Shown piece after piece: positions 11,172 through 23,280 of a stretch of DNA of 64,000 bases (positions are counted from its first letter, which is position 1; each line of letters opens with the position of its first letter). Where the stretch lies: positions 83,000,001-83,064,000 of the forward strand of contig NC_134108.1 in NCBI RefSeq assembly GCF_040939455.1, written 5' to 3'. The translations under genes and the position numbers were made by a program. The notes below the pieces were generated by a model. It ran no database searches and was not told the origin of the DNA. It saw only the letters and a program-made list of their open reading frames with translations. Source of the DNA: Microcebus murinus (lineage: Eukaryota; Chordata; Mammalia; Primates; Cheirogaleidae).

Positions 11172-13564
11172 AAAAAGATAAGATTATTTCCTCAGTGTTA
11201 TGTTACCTTGATTCTGAGTACAAATTCCTAGCACATTCAACTTACAAAGAGGTTACAAAGACTAGTTTGACATTTTACTAAGTACTGAGTCACAGTTATT
11301 CAGAGGATTGATGAGGATACTCAAAATTAATTTCCTGTTGTGAAAACTGTGCCTTTCCTTACTGGTGCTAACCACCTAGCATCTTTATGGGCAGCCCTGC
11401 TTAGTGCAGAAATCACTAGAAACCCAGTGTGAATGAATTCAGGAGTCCTTTAGTAATAATAGGGCATATGATAGTTCTGTTTCATCCTTCAACTCTAGTT
11501 ATCCATTGACACTTCTGGAAAGCAACTGAAAAACCCTCCCCTCTCTCCTCTTAATCTCAGTCCATACTAATTTTCACAGGCTGGATTCTTGAATCAATCT
11601 GAGAAGAGTTGACACACACATACACCTTCCTCAGAAATTTGAATTCATTTGACTATAATTTTTGTGTGTGTCCTTTCTGTCCTCAGACCCTTTCAAAGTT
11701 GACAATGTACAGCCTTGTGCCTGAGTGTCATGTCAACTTCTGGAGGAAGCTAGTCTTACTTTACTGACAGGTCATACTCATGTTTTCAATAATACCTTCT
11801 CTCCTACAAAAGATTGACTTTTCTTGTTCAGACAAACTTAAGTCTTTTATACTACATGGGAAACATTTTGCTCTTGCTCGCCTCTTTATGTAAATTTTTC
11901 TTCAGTGAATTCTTTAAGAATTGGAATTAGTGAAATAGTTGGAAAAATAAGCTGGAAAGGGACACGGTGCTTTCTTTATCTCAGGTTGTTTAAAATTCTC
12001 GGTTCTTTGAAATTATTCTCATTGGACTTATTTTCCAACAGTTATTCATCTTTGCACTCTTGCTAAGCCTCTTCAAGTTTTTCCTACTTTTTATCTTATG
12101 TCTGAATTCTCTATTTTTACTTCTGCTGTAAAAATCTTATTTTTCAGTAATCTGCTTCAAAATAAAGAGAATATTTAAATATAAATAAATATTTCACATA
12201 TATTGTAGAGCTTTTATGTGGCTATGACTAACTTGGCAAAATAAGATGGAAAAGAAAAATAAAATAATCTTAATATGCTAAACTCATATTAAAGAAACAC
12301 GTATCATTTACAACCTATCATATAACCCACATAATTCCATGGACAATAAGAGATAAAACAACATAGTGCTTGATTTCAAGATGTTTCCAGGTATTAAACA
12401 TTTTTAAACATTTCATTGCAGAAAGAAATTATACTAAATAGAATAATCTAATGCTATTCTTCCTTGTGCATTATTGCATTTTATTTACATCACTGTATTT
12501 TACTTATACATCCTTTTCCTTCTGACTTTTTCAAACTTTACAGATTAAGAATTTCGTTTGCATCTCTATAATCATCATTAATAATGAACTTCTATTTCAG
12601 AAAATGCAAAAGTATAAGCATTTATAGACTTTGATTCATGGTATTCATAATAAATTTTTAAGTTCAGTAATCATATCTATAATAGATGGGAAAATATCAT
12701 ATAAACATCTATGCACATAGGAGTGACTTCTATAGAATATAATAATATTACTCTCTTATAGGTGCTGGTTAATTGCTACTCTCTGGGTACAATCCTGCAG
12801 AAATTTTCTAGTATTTACATTACCTTCATATTCTGTGCTCTGGATTATTTGATATAATATTAATTTCCTAGAAATTTATTTTTATTTATTTATTTTTCTG
12901 TCACCACAGCTACTCTTTAAGTATAAGACTGGTAAAGTTGAGTGGTTTAAGTGGAACAAAGAAAATATATAAATTAAGGATTGCAATAACCACTAGCAAA
13001 TGCTCCAAAACTAATCCAATCGCTTATCAACAGTTATTACAATTTGAAAAATGTGTTTCAGAGGGAAACCTGGCCGGCTACTTAGACAGAGCTCCACGGG
13101 ATGGCAGCATGTTGGTGTTATCACTATAAAATATGATATGCTTTTGTAATGAACAACTATTTATCTTAGAAATTTGATTTCCTTACCACAACCAGAGGCA
13201 ACTAACTCAATGCTAGTTACAAGACATGCATAAAAATCAGAATATTAATTTATTATTTTAACAAATACTTTATAATAAGTATTAATTGGATTGATGATGT
13301 TCATGTTTATACTTTGTATATAGACAGAGCTATATACAATTCAAATCTCATTCATAAGGTTTCTCACTATGTTTGGAATTTATCAAGGCAAATCATGAAA
13401 TGATATTCATATTTATTACATTTTATCCACAAAAAGACTGAAATGCCCATTTTTACTAATTTCTTTTAGCAGTCCCATCAACTAGATACTTAGTAATATT
13501 ACTACTACTGCCCCTACTACTATTGCTACGATTACTACTATATTTACTAGTAGAGATGGCAATA
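11172..13564. other. AT-rich DNA, nothing recognised
   Basis: No named repeat or gene recognised. It includes a short (TTTA)n patch at about 12873-12896 and a small TAC-type microsatellite at 13488-13545. The 63-codon frame at 12938-13129 has no motif I recognise. Confidence 0.45.
13488..13545. repeat. Degenerate (TAC)n microsatellite
   Basis: Repeated TACTAC, ACTATT and TTACTACTA steps interrupted by CCCC and GCTACGA. A decayed trinucleotide repeat. Confidence 0.7.
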
Positions 13565-13775
13565 GAGATGGTCGGCTAGCAAGATAGATGTTTAATCTTC
13601 TGTAATCTAACCATGGAAGTGGCTTCCCATCACCTTCTCTGTACTATATTGCTTAGATTCAAGTCGCTAGGTTAAGGCTACCATCCAGAGAAGGGGACTA
13701 TACAAGGATGTGACTAGCATGAGATGGGAATCTTTAGATGCCATCTTAGAAGTCTGCCTACCATACTATAATTAA
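13565..13775 (+). mobile_element. Old interspersed repeat, family uncertain (end fragment)
   Basis: Blocks CTGTAATCTAACCATGGAAG, TGGCTTCCCATCACCTTCTC, GATTCAAGTCGCTAGG and TTAGATGCCATCTTAGAAGT followed by CTGCCTACCA match the terminal part of a repeat I have seen often in mammalian genomes. The element at 37425-37830 has a comparable block order and may be related. I cannot assign it to a named family with confidence. Confidence 0.55.
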
Positions 13776-15671
13776 GTGCAATAATCAGATTTTGAATACA
13801 AATTCATCTTTTACTAATATGAGACAGTTTTATCTTTCCATATATATTTTAAAGCCAAATATAAACCTCAATTATTTATATTATTCTCTAAATTACAATA
13901 ATTTACTTGAGTATCTGCATAGGTATACAAGTTGAGTCATACATAACATTAGAAATAAGAGGAAATTATTGTCTTATAACAGTAATGTTTTAAGTGCTAC
14001 ATTCCTGTAGCCTATTTTTCTTAATGCACAATATCAACATCATCAGGAAGATTCATAAAATAACCAGAGTCCGTTTCCAGAAGTATTAGAATTTTGCCAG
14101 TGGATAGGAATTAAATATTTCTCACTGAATTACATTATAATATTTTAAACAGTGTCTCTACTTTCAAATCATTCAAGTAAGTAGGGATATCAAATATTTA
14201 AGGTTTAGGCTCTTCTGTTTATCAGGCTCAGACTCTCATTCAAGTAGGTATTGACTTATGCATAAACACTTAACTATACTAGTGGAGTGCCTCTTTATAA
14301 AATCTTGCAGTAGTTTACTATAACACAAAGCATTCACAATCCACTTGTCTATAAATGCAAATTTTCATCTTTCACATTTATGAAAGCAATATGAACAAAT
14401 TGTTAAGAACAAACTCTGAAACACAAAACACTCTATTTTTCTAACAAATATTAACAGGTCTATGCAAATTATTACTTGCTTTAAAAAGTAAATCCTCTAA
14501 GTGCCCTACATTTCTGAATAATCTCTTGAGATCTTGCAGCATATATCATAACCAACACTCAGACTGTTTGTACATTTTCCTTTTATTTGCTACTCTTTCC
14601 TTTGGGCCTTTTCAATTCTTTGAATTTTCTTTGTGATAATCACTAGAAAAACAAAATATCAAATGAAGGAATAGCTCCTCTTCCCTTTCATAAAATAATC
14701 ATTTTTTCTTCCTCATTCTACTTAAACATCAATCAATATAACTATTCCTTCAGAAAGGTCTCAGTCTAACTCATTAATGATATATTTTTTTCTGGTAGCA
14801 CAGTAAAAATTTACAATACTTTTCTTTGACAACTAAAAAAGAAAACGTAGACACCTTATTATAAGTTACTTTACATGTGACTGTGTGGAGAAATATAATC
14901 ACTGTTGTTGCTTTTTCTCCTATTGCATCATTTTATATTAACAATTTGGATTAATAAAATAGTTAAGGAAAATAATTCTTAGTAATTCAAGATCATCTCT
15001 GAATTAAAATATTATTATTTGATTGATCGATTAAAAATAAACTGTGTTCTAAGACCATTTGTTTCATAATTACAAATGGAAGTACATTTAAAATAATCCA
15101 GCTTTGAAGCTCAGTGCCCTGTAAAATATAGGTTAGATGTAATACAACCATGCATGTTTTAGAAACTCAGCCTAAAAAAAAATGTTCCTCAATTTTGTCC
15201 AAAAAAAAATGGTTTAATTTGGGTCATGAAAACATTAGTTCTTTTTCAATGACCACTTATGATATTTATCTCAACTGCTATGTTCAGAACCTGCCAGATG
15301 GTAATGAAAACCTATTCAGCAAACACATAATTAAAACATTCCTGAAACTGTACTTCCCTGTCAATATATACCAACCTTATTCAATGTCTAATTGTGGGTT
15401 GTTTGTGGACTTGTAAGACTTTTGTTCTATTGGTTTTTGATTCATTATCCTTATTTTTTTTTTGGACACTTGATTAAGTAGTATTAATGTTATTTGCAAA
15501 AATACGTATTGTTGAATATAAATATGAAACAACATATTTGGAAATATACAAGACCAATGTATTATGAATGAAAATCTCTAAACACAGTAACATTCAGGAA
15601 AATATCAATCAAGTTTGTGGAAGACAGAGAATCTAATTTGAAAATTTATCTGCATAAAATAATGCAGAATT
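13776..15671. other. AT-rich DNA, nothing recognised
   Basis: No repeat family or gene recognised. The 88-codon plus-strand frame at 15150-15416 is Lys/Asn/Ser-rich with no motif; it crosses two A-runs and is probably chance. Confidence 0.45.
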
Positions 15672-15835
15672 CTTAAACCTAGCTAGATATTAGAATTGAA
15701 TTTTGATCATCTTACAAATTATCTGAGGTCCATTTCCAGATATTCTGATTTAGTAAGTCTTTGATGGGATCAGTATGTCTGTGTTTCTAAATATATCTTG
15801 GTAATTTTGCTATGCATCAAGCCTTGAAAACCATT
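15672..15835 (+). mobile_element. MER5A-like hAT miniature element
   Basis: The block GGTCCATTTCCAGATATTCT followed by GATTTAGTAAGTCTTTGATG, then GTGTTTCTAAATATATCTTG, then TAATTTTGCTATGCATCAAG parallels the MER5A consensus, where 'ctgattcagtaggtctggggtgggg' precedes 'catttctaacaagttcccaggtgatgc'. It is a non-autonomous DNA transposon relic. Both ends are decayed and no target duplication was recognised. Confidence 0.7.
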
Positions 15836-16261
15836 TAAATCCTATGAGTAGGAATTAATGTTATGCAGCATGATTTATTTGTGTATTATAAAAATATATT
15901 TTCATATATGATCAGAAATTATTTCTCATGACAGATTGATCCTTATAACTTGTTGTTATAGCATCAGATACTTGGTGAGTTCTTTCTGTAGATTTTATAG
16001 TAGAGAAAACAGAGATATGCAAAAAAGTTGACTAATTTAGTCATATAATTTGAAAATCAAAACCAATAGGAAGAGCTTCTCAGTTGAAACTTGATGAGTC
16101 TTATTAATAATATAGAACATAGCACGGAATGTAAGTGGGATAAGAAAAATAATAGTCCCCTCCCCAAAGAAAAAGAAGATGTCAAAGTACGAATCCTTGG
16201 AACCTATGAATATGTTACATTGCATCCCAAAGGGAAAATTTAGGTGGAAGACAGAATTAAG
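15836..16261. other. AT-rich DNA, nothing recognised
   Basis: No feature supported. The 62-codon minus-strand frame at 16037-16225 contains a Phe-rich run from an AAAGAAAAAGAAGA tract and is not a gene. Confidence 0.5.
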
Positions 16262-16632
16262 GTTACTAATAAGCTTACCTTAACATAGGGAGATTGTCCT
16301 GGATTACACTGGTGGGCCCAATGTAATCACAGGGGTCCCTAAAAATGGGAGGGAGAAGAGGGAGTCAATATGAGAAGAATTCGATCCATTGTTGTTGATT
16401 TTGAAGATGGAGGAATAAGGCCATGAGCCAAAGAATATGGGCAGCCTCTAGAAATTGGAAAAGACCCTGGAACCTCCAGAAATGAATGAAACCCTGCAAA
16501 CACCTTGATTTTAGTTCACTGAGACACGTTTTGGACTTCCAACCTGCAGAACTGCAGTATATTGAATTTGCTTTGTTTTACACAACTATATTTGTGATTA
16601 TTTCTTACAGTAGTAGTAGGAAACTAAAACGG
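16262..16632 (+). mobile_element. Old MaLR/MLT1-type LTR-like element
   Basis: The sequence follows a familiar old LTR-like order: GTGGGCCCAATGTAATCACA, GGGTCCCTAAAAATGGGAGG, AAGGCCATGAGCCAAAGAAT, GGAAAAGACCCTGGAACCTC, CACCTTGATTTTAG, GACTTCCAACCTGCAGAACT, TTTACACAACTATATTTGTG and a terminus TAGTAGGAAACTAA. Solo LTRs of this kind are remnants of recombined retroviral-like elements. No internal coding region is seen on either side. Confidence 0.65.
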
Positions 16633-16804
16633 TAAGTTGTCAGAACACCAAAGTAGGGATCAATAAAATAAAAAATGTTGATGTGCAGCATATAATAGAG
16701 AGATTAGTCTGGGAGCATGGTTGACCCACTCAGTAAAGAGGTGGTCTGTATTTCAAGGTGGAGATAGTCCCATTGGTTTTCAGGACTGTATGAAATATCA
16801 TTTG

Positions 16805-16925
16805 AGACTTTTTTTTTCTTTTCTTTCCCTTTTCTACCTTTCTTATCCCTTTTATCCCTTCCTCCCTGATGTCCTCCCTTCCATGATTCTCTTCCTTCCT
16901 TCCTTCTTCTTTTATTCTCTATTTA
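16805..16925 (+). repeat. Polypyrimidine (T/C) tract
   Basis: Almost pure T and C for roughly 120 bases, with embedded (CTTC)n steps near 16886-16910. The 75-codon plus-strand frame 16721-16948 is rich in Phe, Leu, Ser and Pro because of this composition and is not a gene. Confidence 0.8.
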
Positions 16926-17171
16926 CCAACAAAACTTTTAATGACTAATTTGATGATACATGTAATTATCATAAAGAATGTCCTAGATAAAGAATGTACA
17001 TAACTCTAGTCATTAGAAAGAGCACTTCCTACTAAAAATTGGCAAATTAATAGTTAACTGTATATTAATCTGAGTGAGTTTAGTCAGTGAAAGTCACTTT
17101 CATTCATATAAATGTTTATCCATGACTAAAGAAAAAACAACTACTCCTTTAGGAGTGGAATTTTATGAGTG

Positions 17172-17468
17172 GAGCCAATTCTACTAAGTGAAGTAACACA
17201 AGAATGGACAAACAAGCACCACATGGACTCACCATCAAATTGGTATTAACTGATCAACACTTATGTGCACATATAGTAACATTCATCAGGTGTCAGGCAG
17301 GTGGAGTGGGGAGGAGGGGATGGGTATATTTACACCTCATGGGTGCGGTACGCACAGTCTGGGGGATGAACATGCTTGATGCTCTAACTTGGGTGGGGCA
17401 AAGGCAGTATATATAACCTAAACATTTGTACTCCTGTAATCTGTTGAAATAAAAATAAATAAATAAAA
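17172..17468 (+). mobile_element. L1 LINE, 5'-truncated 3' end, strepsirrhine type
   Basis: About 300 bp of L1 remain. The end of ORF2 runs from CTACTAAGTGAAGTAACACA through CAAGAATGGACAAACAAGCA. A 3' UTR follows, with GGTATTAACTGATCAACACT, a G-rich stretch (GTGGGGAGGAGGGGATGGGT), GTCTGGGGGATGAAC and TTGTACTCCTGTAATCTG, then AAATAAAAATAAATAAATAA as tail. The subfamily resembles that of the copy at 29776 and differs from that at 23281 and 27172 (which read ACTGAGCAGCACC at the equivalent site). No convincing target duplication seen. Two opposing frames of about 70 codons inside are shadows. Confidence 0.88.
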
Positions 17469-18483
17469 AGCAAATGTGCAACCATTTTTTTCTTGACACA
17501 TGAAATTCTATCTAAAATAATACATTTTTTTTAGATATTTTGATGTTTTACTACTCACCAGGATATTGGCCATCAATTTATAAAATCCTTTTACAAGGCA
17601 TTCATTAATTATTCCATGCATGCACCCAAATAACCCTCTTTTTATCTCTTTCAGTACTTACATATATATTTGTCTGCTCTATTTTTCACTGAAGTCTCAT
17701 AGTTCTTTCTACTTTCATATAAGTATGTCTGAGCTTCATAATAGTATATTAGTAGCTACAGAGGCAGGGGTACTTATACTTTTACTGTTCCCCAACATGC
17801 AGTGAAAAGGATCCAGTTTCCTTTATATAAAAATTCTTTATATATTATTTATTAATTATAAACTATATATTATTATTTATATAATGCTGTTGTTATAAAT
17901 GAAACAATTCCTAATTACACCAGGTGCTCCTATTGGCCCCTGAGAGTGGCAGGTCAATAAGATTATACCATAGATAGGAATTTTTATCAAAGAATGGTTT
18001 GATCTTGGTTACTAGGTATAAATTGGGGGTGGCTTTTTTCTTGCAAGTGCTTTTGTGGTTTGACTATTATTTTTTTTCTTTTATGACCATAATTACAAAT
18101 GTTACCATTATATGGTGGTGAGAAATAGGAATTGCAAGCACTGGATAAATTAGAGTCAGTTTGACTTTATACATTCTAATATTTAGTTGGTCTTAAAGTC
18201 TTTTTGTTTACATGTTTGACAAGTGCTTGCCATTGGCCACATTGCATGATTTAAGATTCATCTGATTTCCTTTCCCCATATTTTCATCTAGTAGATTTAC
18301 TGTTGAGCTGAAAGACAGTCAAAGAATGACAAAGTCCAAGTAGGAAATTAGCCAGGACACATGAAAGATAGGACAACAATGATTAGTGATGAGGAACATT
18401 GTCCTCTTCTTAATTTCCCCTTCAGCACATTATTAAGAACCTGCACCATTGAGGCTGTGCTGGTCTCTGAGGATATGAGGAGG
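17469..18483. other. AT-rich DNA, nothing recognised
   Basis: Contains a TATTATTTATTAATTATAA-rich patch around 17830-17885. No repeat or gene recognised. Confidence 0.45.
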
Positions 18484-18727
18484 CATACGAATCTGTAACT
18501 ATGTCTTGACTATTGTATATAATGCTGCCATGAACATGGATGTGCAGATACCTCTTTGGGATATTGATTTGGTTTTCTTTGCATTTATACCCAGAAGTGA
18601 AATTGCTAGGTCATATGGTAGTTCTATTTTTTTAAGTCTTTGAGGAACCTCCGTACTGTGTTCTGTAATGGCTGTGCCAATTTGCATTCCTTCCAATAGT
18701 GCACAAGGGCTCCCTTTACTCCACATA
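18484..18727 (-). mobile_element. Inverted 5' segment of an L1 (twin-primed)
   Basis: Read on the minus strand this is L1 ORF2 near its 3' end: GTGGAGTAAAGGGAGCCCTT at the junction, then the segment around GGTAGTTC/GAACTACCATATGACC and the 'tatacccagaagtg' block in antisense. It joins at 18727/18728 to a plus-strand L1 segment from further downstream, so both belong to one insertion. The 75-codon minus-strand frame 18499-18726 is a decayed piece of ORF2. Confidence 0.88.
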
Positions 18728-19243
18728 AAAGATAAGGAAATCTTGCCACTTGCGACAACATGGATGAAACTTGAAGGGCATTATGCTAAGTGAGGTAAGT
18801 CAGGTAGACAGAGACAAATACTGCATGATTTCTCTTATGCTTGGAATCTAAATTAGTCAAACCCATAGAAACAGAGAGTAAAAGGGTGGTTGCCAAAGTC
18901 TGGGAGGTAAGAGAGTTGACAGGGACGATGTTGATCAATGGTACAAACTTTCAGTTGTAAGATGAGTAAGTTCTGGGCAATCTATGTACAGCACGTTGAC
19001 TCTAGTTAATAATTTCATACTGTACATTTGAAATTTGCTGAGAGAGTAGTAGATCTTAAATATTCTCAATGTCCCCACCCCCCCAAAAAGGTAACTATGT
19101 TATGTGATGGTTATGTTAATTCATTTAATTGTGGTAATCATTTCACAACATATACATGTATTGAAATATCATGTTGTACATTTTAAATATATATAATTTT
19201 ATCAGTCTATTATACCCCAGTAAAGCTAGGACACAATGAAAAA
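18728..19243 (+). mobile_element. L1 3' end (L1MA/L1MB-like), plus-strand segment
   Basis: Starts at ATAAAAGATAAGGAAATCTT and runs through GACAAATACTGCATGATTTC, GGTGGTTGCCAAAGTCTGGG, TACAAACTTTCAGTTGTAAG, TCTAGTTAATAATTTCATAC and TGTTGTACATTTTAAATATA to CCCCAGTAAAGCT. This is the usual order of ORF2 end and 3' UTR in older L1MA/L1MB families. Together with the inverted segment it makes one 5'-truncated, 5'-inverted copy. About 90-100 bp of expected ORF2 between the two segments are absent, judging from recalled L1 order. Confidence 0.88.
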
Positions 19244-20585
19244 GGTCAATCATAAACTGCCAGAGCTTTTTACTCACCAGACAGATTCCTGGTCAACCAC
19301 ACTATATTCTGTGCATATCTCCCCGTTTTGTCATGATTATCTCCTATAAAGTACATTTTTCTGAAACTTTGAGCTGTCTTTAGCAGAGTTTGTTCATAAA
19401 TTTTTTCCTTTTTTCTTTACCCATAGCTGTTTTTTCTCTTACATTCTAGCACTGTCTCATTATTCATTCAGAGAAGCCATAGGCACTAGAGTTCCTATCA
19501 CTTCAACTCCTTAACTGGTTCCTTCTTATCTTTGATAATTAAGACCAGAGGGTGTCAGTTCTACTTCCGGCTCTTTCTACAGTTTGAGAGATAAGATGTT
19601 CACTAGGTGAAATCAAAGTTTTGTCAGATTATTTGCTATCAGTGCAAAAGCTTTATTATGTTTATAACAAACAACTTCCTATACTAGATATTTATTATCA
19701 CTCATTTATATATTTTTCCTTATTCATTTATTCAACTTATATTTATTAAATGCCAGCTAATTTCCAGGCGCTGAGTTGAAGTTTTTCATTCGATCCATCG
19801 GTATAAGCACAGACACTTTCCTCCTCTTCTTTTGACAGCTTAAAATAAGATGACTTATTTTTAGTCGAATATGCAAAAAAGCTATAATTTAGTACATATT
19901 TTCTTGACTAAAAATAAACATTTATTTTTCTTTGTTTGCTGTTTTCTAAATATGCCCAGAGGCATTGAATACATTTTTATAAATGAATAGTAAATCTGTG
20001 AAATGCTGATAGCAGACTAGCCTATTGCCAACTGTACCACACACATCTGGGAGGAGGGGTGATTTTTCTTTAACTGTAGGCTGTAGGATTTCTTTAACTG
20101 CAAATATCCTAGTTTAGTTAAAAATAAAAATAAATCCATTACCATTTCTACCTAATAACTTGTGTTTTAAAATATTAGACTGAATGTCATGATGTTAAAT
20201 TTGATTAACCAAAGCATTTGTCTTTTTTCAAAGCATGTGATGTAGATTATTGAAATAAAAGGCTGGTAGTCAATGAACAATGTGTAAAAGTACTATTTAA
20301 TATTTTAAAATATTTGTGAAATATTGATTGTATCCAACTATGGAATCATTGCACAGAAAAATACTGAAAAAGATATGCGTTTATTTTAATAATTTTATAA
20401 ATGTCTTAAACATTTCAAGCTAAATACCTTGAATTTCCAATTAAATATAGACTTATTTGGCTTATAATGAGAAAACTCTAAGTCATTTGGCTTTTAAGTT
20501 TATCAATAATTGTGAAAAATATAAGGCTATAAAAATGTCATAGGTGGTGAGGCTGAGCCTTAGTACAATCTGTTTATATTTATAT
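19244..20585. other. AT-rich DNA with a weak L2 end
   Basis: At about 19715-19800 the string TTATTCAACTTATATTTATT followed by AAATGCCAGCTAATTTCC and CAGGCGCTGAG resembles the L2 3' end on the minus strand. Otherwise nothing recognised. Confidence 0.4.
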
Positions 20586-20705
20586 CCTTCCCTCCTTCCT
20601 TCCTTCCTTCCTTCCTTCCTTCCTTCCTTCCTTCCTTCCTTCCTTCCTTTCTTCCTTCCTTCCCTCCTTCCTTCCTTCCTTCCTTCCCTCTTTCCTTCCT
20701 TTTTT
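20586..20705 (+). repeat. (TTCC)n microsatellite, about 120 bp
   Basis: About thirty units of TTCC, with a few interruptions (TTTC, TCCC, CTTT). The first half is nearly pure for over 60 bases. Probably length-polymorphic. The opposite strand is a purine tract (GGAA)n; the mirror symmetry of such tracts is compatible with triplex formation in vitro, but no function is implied. Confidence 0.97.
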
Positions 20706-20734
20706 CTTTGCTGAAATAATATCTTAAATCCTAT

Positions 20735-20798
20735 GTATATATATATATATATATAGATACATATGTGTATCTATATATAAATATATATGTGTGTAAAA
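20735..20798. repeat. (TA)n and TATCTA-type microsatellite
   Basis: A nearly pure (TA) run at 20739-20757, then ATACATATGTGTATCTATAT steps and a (TG) end. It lies only about 30 bp from the (TTCC)n array, forming a compound simple-sequence locus. Confidence 0.85.
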
Positions 20799-22799
20799 TG
20801 GTTATGATGGTAGAGACACTTTATAAATCATTAAAAATATTTAGAATTTTCTACTATTAAACCAGTACAATACTAAACCTCATAAACTGAAAACAAAACA
20901 CTTGTACCATGCTCTATTCAGATCTGACCATGGAATCTCTGGAAATGTGTGTTCTCTGAAAAAAATGCATAATGTTCTCTTTCCTGCAATGTGGCATCAA
21001 CTACCATTCATGAGGGCATCCAATTGATTGTCACGGTTAACTACAGTTAAAATTCCTGACAGAGCCAAAAGCATCTTGAGCCAAGCAGTATGACTTATAG
21101 AGTTTCTATATGAAATTTAGGTGATAAATAAGAAATTGTGATGCCTAGAGCACTCAGGAATTCTCAATTTAAATATAGTTCTTTGCTATTTATTTGTTTA
21201 CTTATATTTACTCACTGTTGAGAAGTAGAAATTTTGAGTTTTACTCTATAGAATAAAATGGAGTAACAATTTACCATTAGTTTCCCGCTCCTCTCTTGTA
21301 TTTGTAAATTTTCAATGATTCTGCCATATAGTTAGAAAATATTGAAATCTGGAAGTAAAAATTTATTTAGTTTGAAACATTCACCAAAAAATGCAAATGG
21401 ATTAGAAATTCCTATTTTAAATCTGAAAAAGTGTTATTTAATAAACTCTATCTAATTGACAAAAATAAATACATAGATACATATATAACATACATATATA
21501 AAATGCTTTTTTAGAGAGAAGAAAACAATGCATCTTAGTTTGGATAGTATTTCACCTTTAAGGAATACAAAGATATCCCCCTTAAGATTGTATTGTCAAT
21601 ATCCCATTTTATGCTATTATGTGTATATTTTCTAATTATTTGTTGCTAGATTACGTAGATCAAATAAGCACTAGAAACAAAATTAATAAATATATTCTAG
21701 AAGAAAGCAAGGTATATAAGCTTATGTCAGATAACCAATTATCTTGCTACTATTTTTGTATAATACTAAGTATTGTCAAGTTATCATCCAGTAATGTGCG
21801 ACATGATAGAAAAACAATCTATGCACATACAAAGTTGATATTTTAGTAAAAATTTAATCCTATATATCCTATATTATGTCAATAATGTTCTGAGGGGAAT
21901 TACTTAATAAGACTCAGAATTTTAGTATATTATCTAAAATGTTACTTAAGAAAAATTTTAATAATGAGTGCTATTTCCACATAATGGAAAAAATAAAACA
22001 AAATATGTTTAATCTAATTTGCCCACCTGCTTAATGTATGAGAACATATGGAAATCTAAATCAAATCATAAGAGGTAATTCTCATTGTGCATGTATTTCT
22101 TTTACTACAAAAAAAGCACTCTTAGGGGGAAAACCCACTGTAAATAGTGCAATTGCAACCATTAGTTTTGTAGACTTGCTTAAACTGTCAATAAACTTCA
22201 TTATCTCATGATTTTAAAATCATTCTGATTTTAATCCAAGGTTGGGCTATAAAATCTATTTTAGTCTTGGTCATAACAATATTTCTATTTCTGTTTATTT
22301 CAAGATTGACATTATGATTATTTGTGCCAGATTCGCTTAGTCTAATCCTGGAGTTGACTCAAATACACACAGGATGTGGGTAGGTAACAAATGAGGAAAA
22401 AAGCTGATTAAAACAATAATAAGAAAATTGGGTAATCTCCATGACAATAACAATTGACCCTTGGTGAATCTGTTTCAGGAAAATCAATAAAAGTTGGGAG
22501 AACAAAAACATAAACAACCTGAAGAAATATGTTCTTCCTGAAGAAATAGCACCTACTGATAATATAATGAGGTGATGTTGGTTGATTCAATATTATTATA
22601 TCTAAGTCAGAAATCTGAATTTTTACAAGACATTATAAGAAATTTCCCAACTTTTAAATGTAAACAACTAATTAAATTTAAAAATACTGAAAAGACAACA
22701 ACAATAAACACTATGGGTCAAAAAACACCCATCTGCTTGATCAACAAAACTTGAGGGAAAACAATGCTCAATATTTTGGTCAAATTACCTAAAAAATTC
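20799..22799. other. AT-rich DNA, no repeat or gene recognised
   Basis: Two kilobases with no supported feature except a 16-bp perfect palindrome ATGATTTTAAAATCAT at 22208-22223. Short frames of 60-75 codons (21619, 22408, 22572) have no motifs. Confidence 0.45.
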
Positions 22800-23280
22800 T
22801 GCTTCTTTTAAAAATTTTCACTTAATTTTTTCTGGTGTTTAAGGTGTACATCATAATGTTTTGATAAACACAGTGTAATGTTTATTACAGTCAAACAAAT
22901 TAACATATCCATTTCCTCACAGAGTTACTCTGTATATGTGTGTGTGGTAAGAGTATCAAAAGTCTACTATCTTAGCAAATTTCCAGTAGATGATAAATAT
23001 TTTTAACTATAGTGCTTATGCTGTATACTATATCTCTAGACTTATTCTTTTTAGATAACTGAAACTTTATACCCTCTGGCCAACACTTTCTCATTTATCT
23101 CTCCTTCTATTCTGGTAACCACTGTTCTACTTACTGTTTCTTGGTAGATATTCAAATTTTTTAGATTTTTACACTTACATAAGATCATGCAGTATATTTC
23201 TCTCTGTATCTGCCTTATTTCACTTAACATACTATCTTCCAGGTTCATCCATGTTGTTGCAAATGGCAATCTCTTTTTTC
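22800..23280 (-). mobile_element. Antisense L1, 3' portion (left of nested insertion)
   Basis: This is the 3' UTR and ORF2 end of an older L1 read in reverse. It shows TGGTGTTTAAGGTGTACATC at the 3' UTR, then AGAGTATCAAAAG, CTATAGTGCTTATGCTG, CACTGTTCTACTTACTG and CAGGTTCATCCATGTTGTTG (the reverse of the ORF2 'caacaacatggatgaacctgg' block). It continues after the nested element at 23685. Family is L1MA/L1MB-like by memory. Confidence 0.9.

Noticed and set aside
16721..16948. Possible Phe/Leu-rich membrane peptide
   Set aside because: Product of a polypyrimidine tract; the same applies to 50015-50206.
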